Position numbers and translations under genes: made by a program. The notes beneath the pieces are model-generated. The model made no database searches. It saw only the letters and a list, made by a program, of their open reading frames with translations, and had not been told where the DNA came from. From Jeongeupia wiesaeckerbachi (GTDB lineage Bacteria > Pseudomonadota > Gammaproteobacteria > Burkholderiales > Chitinibacteraceae), in NCBI RefSeq assembly GCF_050916355.1, contig NZ_CP136946.1:2356001-2420000 (forward strand): 64,000 bases of DNA, in the 5' to 3' direction. The stretch's first letter is position 1, and the number at the start of each line of letters is the position of its first letter. Below, one piece after another: positions 58,839 through 64,000 of the stretch.

Positions 58839-59333
58839 TCAGTCGCGGAAGTTCTGGTACTGCAGCGGGAAGTCGGTGATCGACTTGCGGATCAGCGCGA
58901 TCACTTCCTGCAGGGTATCGCGCTTGGCGCCGGTAACGCGCACCGCATCGCCCTGAATCGCCGTCTGTACCTTGAGTTTGCCATCCTTGATCAGCTTGAT
59001 GATCTTCTTGGCCAGCTCCTGGTCGATGCCGGCCTTGACCTTCAGCACCTGCTTGACCTTGTTGCCGGAAATCTTTTGCACTTCGCCGGCTTCAAGACGC
59101 TTGCTGCTGTCCGGCTCTTTCTTCTCGAGGGCGGGAAATAGCAGTTCCTTGATCTGGTCGAGCTGGAAGTCCGAATCGCCATGCAAGGTGATGGTTTCGT
59201 CCTTCTCGTTCAGTTCGACCTTGGCGCTGGTGCCCTTGAAATCGTAACGGTTGACGATGGCACGCTCGGCCACATCGATCGCGTTTTTCATCGCGACCAT
59301 GTCGACTTCGGAGGTGATATCAAATGAGGGCAT
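58839..59333 (-). CDS. yajQ: YajQ-family nucleotide-binding protein
   Basis: A 164-residue YajQ: MPSFDITSEVDMVAMKNAID, VNRYDFKGT and the C-terminal LQEVIALIRKSITDFPLQYQ followed by NFRD. Xanthomonas and Pseudomonas members bind c-di-GMP and act with a transcription factor; that such binding happens here is inference, but a diguanylate cyclase gene directly downstream supports it. ATG 59333 was chosen because the family begins MPSFDI. Confidence 0.95.
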   Translation of the reverse strand: MPSFDITSEVDMVAMKNAIDVAERAIVNRYDFKGTSAKVELNEKDETITLHGDSDFQLDQIKELLFPALEKKEPDSSKRLEAGEVQKISGNKVKQVLKVKAGIDQELAKKIIKLIKDGKLKVQTAIQGDAVRVTGAKRDTLQEVIALIRKSITDFPLQYQNFRD

Positions 59334-59385
59334 GGTCTTTCTCTTGCTAGGTAAATACGGGGCAGCAATTGCCGCCCCGGTTGCA

Positions 59386-59703
59386 TCAGCCGAAGTGGCA
59401 GACGTAGTGCACGGTGTCGGACACGTCGATTTCGAAGCTCGAATCACCCGGCACATTGAACGATTCGCCGCCCTTGTAGGCGCGGGCTTCGCTCTCGCCG
59501 GCGAGCTTGACCGTGCAGCTGCCGTCGATCAGCTCCATGATTTCCGGTGCGCCGGTGTTGAACACCAGCTTGGCCGGCAGAATCACGCCGACCGACTTGC
59601 GGGTGCCGTCGGCGAGGATGACGGTGTGCGATACGCACTTGCCGTCGAAGTAGACATTGGCTTTCTTGACGACGGCAACATTGTCGAACTGGGACACAAA
59701 CAA
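59386..59703 (-). CDS. ppnP: Pyrimidine/purine nucleoside phosphorylase PpnP
   Basis: A 105-residue cupin-fold protein of the PpnP (YaiE, DUF1255) family. FDNVAVVKKANVYFDGKCVS at the start, GVILPAKLVFNTGAPEIMEL in the middle and ESFNVPGDSSFEI are conserved. The E. coli enzyme cleaves several nucleosides with phosphate. It lies 16 nt after the DUF2788 gene and 52 nt before yajQ. Confidence 0.94.
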   Translation of the reverse strand: MFVSQFDNVAVVKKANVYFDGKCVSHTVILADGTRKSVGVILPAKLVFNTGAPEIMELIDGSCTVKLAGESEARAYKGGESFNVPGDSSFEIDVSDTVHYVCHFG

Positions 59704-59719
59704 CTCCTTGGCGGTCAGG

Positions 59720-59941
59720 TTATTTTTGCAGCACTTCGGTCAGGACTGTCTTGGCGATGAAGCCGAACATGCCGAAGCCGAGTACGAAAGCCAGCACGAT
59801 GGTGCCGTAGCGTCCGGCCTTGGAGTCCTTGGCCAATTTGTAAATGATGAAGCACATGTACGCGATCAGCGCGGTGCAGAGGATGGTCACCGACAGGGTG
59901 GTGAACGTCTCTTCGTCCATATTCAAAAAGGCTTCGAGCAT
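59720..59941 (-). CDS. DUF2788 small membrane protein
   Basis: A 73-residue protein with two membrane helices (about 14-36 and 47-67) separated by the basic loop KLAKDSKAGRYG. The GRYGTIVLAF...GFIAK arrangement fits DUF2788, a proteobacterial family of unknown function. It probably begins the operon DUF2788-ppnP-yajQ-GGDEF, 81 nt after argG. Confidence 0.8.
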   Translation of the reverse strand: MLEAFLNMDEETFTTLSVTILCTALIAYMCFIIYKLAKDSKAGRYGTIVLAFVLGFGMFGFIAKTVLTEVLQK

Positions 59942-59978
59942 CGGATTCGTACTCAGTCCTGCTGGTAGTGGGAAGCAG

Positions 59979-60014
59979 CCGCTTGCTGTGGGGGTTCAAG
60001 CCCCCGGCAAGCGG
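59979..60014. terminator. Nested hairpin after argG
   Basis: The outer stem CCGCTTGC/GCAAGCGG encloses GGGGG-TTCAAG-CCCCC. It lies between the argG stop (60023) and the DUF2788 start. No T-run follows, so read-through is likely. Confidence 0.5.
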
Positions 60015-60022
60015 GACGGCGA

Positions 60023-61240
60023 TCAGCGGCCTTTCTTGCCGGCAATGCGCAGGCGCAGCGCGTTCAGCTTGATGAAGCCGCCGGCATCGGCCTGGTTGTA
60101 GGCGCCGCCGTCATCGTCGAAGGTCGCGATCGTCTGATCGAACAGCGTGTCCTTCGAGTCGCGTGCAACGACCGAAACGCTGCCCTTGTACAGCTTGACG
60201 CGAACCCAGCCGTTGACGTTCTTCTGGGTGTGGTCGATCAGGGTTTGCAGCGCCACGCGCTCCGGGCTCCACCAGTAGCCGTTGTACACCAGGCTGGCGT
60301 AGCGCGGCATCAGGTCATCCTTCAGGTGCGCCACTTCACGGTCGAGGGTGATCGACTCGATGCCGCGGTGGGCCTTCAGCAGGATGGTGCCGCCCGGGGT
60401 TTCGTAGCAGCCGCGGCTCTTCATGCCGACGTAGCGGTTTTCGACCAGATCAAGACGGCCGATGCCGTGCTTGCCGCCAAGTTCGTTCAGCTTGGCCAGC
60501 ACTTCGTGGGCCTTCAGACGCACGCCGTTGATCGCGACGACGTCACCGTTCTCGAACTCGAGGTCGACGAACTCGGCCGCATCCGGTGCCGCTTCCGGCG
60601 ACACGGTCCAGCGCCACATCGATTCCTCGGCCACGGCCTTCGGGTCTTCGAGGTGACGGCCTTCGAAGCTGATGTGCAGCAGGTTGGCGTCCATCGAGTA
60701 CGGCGCACCGCCGTTCTTGTGCTTCATATCGACTTCGATGCCGTTGGCTTCGGCGTAGGCCATCAGCTTTTCGCGGCTCAGCAGATCCCACTCGCGCCAC
60801 GGCGCGATGACCTTCACTTCCGGCATCAGCGCGTAGGCGCCGAGCTCGAAACGAACCTGGTCGTTGCCCTTGCCGGTCGCACCGTGGCTGATCGCGTCGG
60901 CCTTGGTGTCGCGGGCGATTTCGATCAGGCGCTTGGCGATCAGCGGGCGGGCGATCGAGGTGCCGAGCAGGTATTCGCCTTCGTACAGCGCGTTGGCGCG
61001 GAACATCGGGAAGACGAAATCGCGGACGAACTCTTCACGCACGTCGTCGATGTAGATGTTTTCCGGCTTGATGCCGAACTTCAGGGCCTTTTCACGTGCC
61101 GGCGCCAGCTCTTCACCCTGGCCTAGGTCGGCGGTGAAGGTGACGACCTCGCACTGATAGGTGTCCTGAAGCCACTTCAGGATCACCGACGTGTCCAGGC
61201 CGCCCGAATAGGCGAGTACGACTTTCTTTACATCAGACAT
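60023..61240 (-). CDS. argG: Argininosuccinate synthase ArgG
   Basis: A 405-residue enzyme that joins citrulline and aspartate with ATP, the penultimate step of arginine synthesis. The PP-loop is SGGLDTS (12-18) in AYSGGLDTSV. ISHGATGKGNDQVRFE and the later segment YVGMKSRGCYETPGGTIL are conserved. It is the third gene of argF-lysE-argG on the minus strand, with a 77-nt leader that holds a 20-bp palindrome. Confidence 0.98.
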   Translation of the reverse strand: MSDVKKVVLAYSGGLDTSVILKWLQDTYQCEVVTFTADLGQGEELAPAREKALKFGIKPENIYIDDVREEFVRDFVFPMFRANALYEGEYLLGTSIARPLIAKRLIEIARDTKADAISHGATGKGNDQVRFELGAYALMPEVKVIAPWREWDLLSREKLMAYAEANGIEVDMKHKNGGAPYSMDANLLHISFEGRHLEDPKAVAEESMWRWTVSPEAAPDAAEFVDLEFENGDVVAINGVRLKAHEVLAKLNELGGKHGIGRLDLVENRYVGMKSRGCYETPGGTILLKAHRGIESITLDREVAHLKDDLMPRYASLVYNGYWWSPERVALQTLIDHTQKNVNGWVRVKLYKGSVSVVARDSKDTLFDQTIATFDDDGGAYNQADAGGFIKLNALRLRIAGKKGR

Positions 61241-61278
61241 GGAATTCCCCGATCGGTAACAGTTGGGTCAAACAGGAG

Positions 61279-61298
61279 CGGTTGCGCATGCGCAACCG
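61279..61298. other. Perfect 20-bp palindrome between lysE and argG
   Basis: CGGTTGCGCA followed directly by TGCGCAACCG. As RNA it would fold into a hairpin with a minimal loop; as DNA it could be an operator. It is 39 nt upstream of the argG ATG. Confidence 0.6.
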
Positions 61299-61317
61299 GA
61301 AATAACGGTTTTGGGGC

Positions 61318-61944
61318 CTAGCGCCCCAGTGCGAGTCTGGCGCCGAAGCTGACAAACAGCAGGCCGGTGAGCCTGCCCAGCAGCGGCGCGATCCATCGTC
61401 GTCGCGCCAGCCTTTGCGCGATGCGCGCGCCAGCGAGGATCAGCAAGGTCAGATAGCTGATGCTGGTGAACTGAACGATCAGTCCAAGCGCGGCGAACGT
61501 GACCGCGACATGCGGGTAGGACGGATCGACGAACTGCGGGAAGAAGGCCATGAAAAACAGGATGGCCTTGACGTTGACCAGCGAGATCGACAACGCCTGT
61601 TTGTAGATGTGCTGGGCCGGCACGTCGATCTGCTCGGCGTTGTTTGGACCCCGACGGCCGAACACCAGCTTCAGCCCCAGCCAGCCCAGATAGGCGGCGC
61701 CGGCATATCGAACCAGATCGAATGCCACCGGATAGGCCTGCATCAGCGAGGCAACGCCGAGCCCTGCGGCCAGCATCAGCACGAAGTCGCCGGTGACGAT
61801 GCCCGCGGCCGCTGCAAAGCCGGCACGGGCGCCGCGCTTGGCGGCGACCGACAGCGCAAACAGCGAGTTCGGCCCTGGCATCAGAATGATGACCACGGTA
61901 CCGACCAGATAGGTCGCGATGTCGGTGATACCCAGAATCGACAC
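61318..61944 (-). CDS. LysE-family amino acid exporter
   Basis: A 208-residue RhtB/LysE transporter with about six membrane helices. The N-terminal VGTVVIILMPGPNSLFALSV contains the family motif PGPN, and ISLVNVKAILFFMAFFPQFV the second signature. The gene begins 7 nt after argF and lies 77 nt before argG, so it is probably part of the arginine operon. Arginine, citrulline or a related amino acid is the likely substrate, by inference; LeuE-like substrates are also possible. Confidence 0.9.
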   Translation of the reverse strand: MSILGITDIATYLVGTVVIILMPGPNSLFALSVAAKRGARAGFAAAAGIVTGDFVLMLAAGLGVASLMQAYPVAFDLVRYAGAAYLGWLGLKLVFGRRGPNNAEQIDVPAQHIYKQALSISLVNVKAILFFMAFFPQFVDPSYPHVAVTFAALGLIVQFTSISYLTLLILAGARIAQRLARRRWIAPLLGRLTGLLFVSFGARLALGR

Positions 61945-61951
61945 GGTTGAA

Positions 61952-62866
61952 TCAGTCCTCGATCTTGCCCAGCAGCAGATATTCGATCACGGCTTTCTGG
62001 GTGTGCATGCGGTTTTCCGCTTCGTCCCAGACAACCGATTGCGGTCCGTCGATCACTTCCGGATCGACTTCCTCGCCGCGGTGTGCCGGCAGGCAGTGCA
62101 TGAACAAGGCCTTGGCCTTGGCCTGCATCATCAGCTTTTCCGACACCTTGTAATTGATGAAGTCCTTCTTGCGCTGCAGCGTTTCGCGCTCGTAACCCAT
62201 CGACACGCTGACGTCGGTGGTGACGATGTCGGCATCACGCGCGGCCTGGTACGGGTCGTAGAACTGCTCGAAGTTCTCGCTGCCGTAGGTCTGGCCATCG
62301 AGCACGGTCATTTCATAACCACGCGGGCAGGCGAGGTTGAGCTTGAAGTTGAACGTCTTGGCGGCCTGCAGCCAGGTACGGCTGACGTTGTTGCTGTCGC
62401 CGATCCACGCCACCGTCTTGCCTTCGATCGAGCCGAAGCGTTCGATATAGGTGTAGATGTCGGCCATGATCTGACACGGGTGGTATTCGTTGGTCAGGCC
62501 GTTGATCACCGGTACCTGCGAATTCTCGGCAAAGCGCTCGATGATGCTCTGCTCGTAGGTGCGCACCATGACGATGTTGACCATGCGGCTGATAACCTGC
62601 GCGACGTCCTCGATCGGTTCGCCGCGGCCCAACTGGGTGTCCTTGCTCTGGATGAACATGGCGTGACCGCCGAACTGTGCCATCCCGGCTTCGAACGACA
62701 CCCGGGTACGCGTCGACGATTTTTCGAAGATCATGCCGAGCACTTTGCCGACGAAGGGCTGGTAAAGCTCGCCGGCCTTCAGGCGCTCCTTGATGATCTT
62801 GGTGCGCCGGAACAGGTAGTCGTACTCTTCGCGGGAGAAGTCGGAGAATTGCAGGTAATGACGCAT
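61952..62866 (-). CDS. argF: Ornithine carbamoyltransferase ArgF
   Basis: A 304-residue enzyme that makes citrulline from ornithine and carbamoyl phosphate. The carbamoyl-phosphate site STRTR is at 51-55, HPCQ in the middle, and HCLPAHRGEE near the C-terminus holds the ornithine-binding Cys. Length is normal. It is the first gene of the minus-strand argF-lysE-argG group. A possible promoter is listed separately. Confidence 0.98.
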   Translation of the reverse strand: MRHYLQFSDFSREEYDYLFRRTKIIKERLKAGELYQPFVGKVLGMIFEKSSTRTRVSFEAGMAQFGGHAMFIQSKDTQLGRGEPIEDVAQVISRMVNIVMVRTYEQSIIERFAENSQVPVINGLTNEYHPCQIMADIYTYIERFGSIEGKTVAWIGDSNNVSRTWLQAAKTFNFKLNLACPRGYEMTVLDGQTYGSENFEQFYDPYQAARDADIVTTDVSVSMGYERETLQRKKDFINYKVSEKLMMQAKAKALFMHCLPAHRGEEVDPEVIDGPQSVVWDEAENRMHTQKAVIEYLLLGKIED

Positions 62867-62922
62867 CGGCAGGCCTTTGTCGTCGCGGCAATCGCGCGCA
62901 CGTTTTTTCTGATAAAACGGCT

Positions 62923-62952
62923 ATTATTCAGCGGTTTGTCGGTTACTGGCAA
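62923..62952 (-). promoter_or_regulatory. Candidate argF promoter
   Basis: Minus-strand TTGCCA (62952-62947), 18 nt, AATAAT (62928-62923). TGAATAAT here overlaps one half of an ARG box, but the second half (ATTCA) is missing. Confidence 0.4.
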
Positions 62953-63080
62953 GAACGCTGCAGCAGCTTGAGCGTTCGCCGGATGGCTGGACGCGTTCGT
63001 TCGCTGATGCGCGGTGGTACAATTCGCTCAGCGCGGGGCTTGAATGCGCGCCTCCGAATCTTCTATTCAGCTGATAGCCA

Positions 63081-63407
63081 ATGATCTGTAATCCATACGA
63101 AATTATCATCCAGGGCATCACCAGCAACGGCAGGGAGTTCCGGCCTAGCGACTGGGCTGAGCGGCTGTCGGGCATTCTTTCCACTTTCGGCTTCGACCAG
63201 AAGCTTTCGTATGCGCCGTATGTCCGGCCCATGGTGCACGAGAACGTGCGTTGCGTGGCGGTGGACAAGCAGCTCGAGAAAATCGACCCGCGCGTCTTCG
63301 AATTCATCATGACGTTTGCGCGCGACAATGACTTGCGCATCGTCGACTGCCGCACGCTGATCGACCAGTACAACGCGGTACCGCCAGGCCGAGCGCCGGC
63401 CGCCTGA
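63081..63407 (+). CDS. DUF3579 family protein
   Basis: A 108-residue soluble protein. EIIIQGITSNGREFRPSDWA followed by ERLSGILSTFG, then DPRVFEFIMTFARDNDLRIV. It matches the betaproteobacterial family DUF3579, which has no established function and is commonly found beside argF. It is divergent from argF, with a TACAAT -10-like hexamer at 63018-63023 but no clear -35. Confidence 0.82.
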   Translation: MICNPYEIIIQGITSNGREFRPSDWAERLSGILSTFGFDQKLSYAPYVRPMVHENVRCVAVDKQLEKIDPRVFEFIMTFARDNDLRIVDCRTLIDQYNAVPPGRAPAA

Positions 63408-63531
63408 ACGGTTGTCCCCCAGCCGCCCGACGGTTGGCTGTCGTGACTTGTTGCGCCGCACAATTCTGACTATCCTGCATTCAAGAGCCCGGGAGTGGGC
63501 GTATTTTGCGATGCGGAATGGGGTGTACGAG

Positions 63532-64000
63532 ATGAGACTGAAAGGCAAAGTTGCGATCATCACCGGCGGCGCCAGTGGTATCGGTTACGCGACGGCAAAG
63601 AAGTTTGCCGCTGAAGGGGCCAAAGTCGCCGTGTGCGACGTCAACCAGCAAGGGATCGACGATGTCGTGTCCGAGCTGGTGGCGGGTGGCGCAGAGGCGA
63701 GTGGCCATCTCGTCGACGTGACCAATCGCGTGCAGATCGCCGAGATGGTCGAAGGCGTGAAAGCCGGTTTCGGCAGGATCGACGTGCTGGTGAACAATGC
63801 CGGCATCGTGCTGGACGCCCAGCTCACGAAGATGACCGACGAGCAGTTTGACCAGGTCATCGATATCAATCTCAAGGGTGTTTACAACTGTACCCGTGCC
63901 GTCGTCGAGACCATGGTGGCACAGGGTGGTGGCGTGATCCTTAACGCCTCGTCGGTTGTGGGTGTCTATGGCAATTTCGGTCAGACCAACTATGCCGCAA
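63532..64000 (+). CDS. FabG-like short-chain dehydrogenase/reductase (3' end outside window)
   Basis: 156 codons are visible. The glycine-rich cofactor motif TGGASGIG (residues 11-18), the NNAG motif and the Ser of LNASSVVG are classical SDR elements. The catalytic YxxxK begins at the window edge (NYAA). It is closest in pattern to 3-oxoacyl-ACP reductase FabG, but beta-hydroxybutyryl or acetoacetyl-CoA reductases share these motifs. ATG 63532 was chosen; in-frame ATG 63511 would add seven residues. Confidence 0.88.
   Translation, partial: MRLKGKVAIITGGASGIGYATAKKFAAEGAKVAVCDVNQQGIDDVVSELVAGGAEASGHLVDVTNRVQIAEMVEGVKAGFGRIDVLVNNAGIVLDAQLTKMTDEQFDQVIDINLKGVYNCTRAVVETMVAQGGGVILNASSVVGVYGNFGQTNYAA

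Noticed and set aside
62923..62935. ARG box at argF
   Set aside because: Only one half (TGAATAAT) is present; the symmetric ATTCA half is missing.

Overview
The window is a GC-rich chromosomal segment from a motile betaproteobacterium. Small families typical of that class (DUF2788, DUF3149, DUF3579), the argF/argG block beside a DUF3579 gene, and the general gene content suggest the order Neisseriales, in the neighbourhood of Chromobacteriaceae/Chitinibacteraceae. The genus cannot be fixed from sequence alone. I see no tRNA, rRNA, CRISPR array or intact transposon.

Layout. (1) 1-7567, plus strand: the end of cheB, an FlrC/FleR-type sigma-54 activator, and the basal-body/export operon fliE-F-G-H-I-J, which starts behind a near-consensus sigma-54 promoter. 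(2) 7564-28873: a type VI secretion system in three transcription blocks. These are tssJ-K-L-E (minus), a TagX-like peptidase gene then tssM-tagF-tssB-tssC-hcp-lipoprotein-(0.8 kb gap)-tssF-tssG-clpV (plus), and a membrane-protein gene-PAAR-tssA (minus). No vgrG, FHA, PpkA or PppA gene is present. (3) 28874-40264: housekeeping and stress genes, namely a DegP-like protease, FadH, a periplasmic HAD protein, AhpC with an OxyR-like site, ZapE, a quinone oxidoreductase, a cupin protein, MscS-Cdd1, and a Cys-rich DUF2325 protein behind a Fur-like palindrome. (4) 40409-51250: the rod/hook/filament-junction operons flgB-C-D-E-F-G-H-I, flgJ and flgK-L. (5) 51346-56691: radA, trxA, rho, rpmE2 and a PMT-type glycosyltransferase. 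(6) 56720-62866, minus: argF-lysE-argG, then DUF2788-ppnP-yajQ-diguanylate cyclase-DUF3149. (7) 63081-64000: DUF3579 and the start of a FabG-like SDR.

How the parts fit. The flagellar cascade can be read from the DNA: sigma-54 elements before fliE, flgB and flgJ (served by the activator at 457-1791), and a FliA (sigma-28) element before flgK that overlaps the end of flgJ. The flagellar fli operon and the T6SS tssJKLE operon converge so tightly that their stop codons share one CTAG palindrome. All three T6SS blocks begin in or near unusually AT-rich DNA, a pattern compatible with xenogeneic silencing. The most unusual candidates are the T6SS-linked membrane protein at 27434-28873, which has a thiolase/ketosynthase-like C-terminal pattern, and the degenerate-looking gap at 19655-20460. 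A short interspersed hairpin repeat (copies at about 34.85, 36.3 and 43.3 kb) is also notable.
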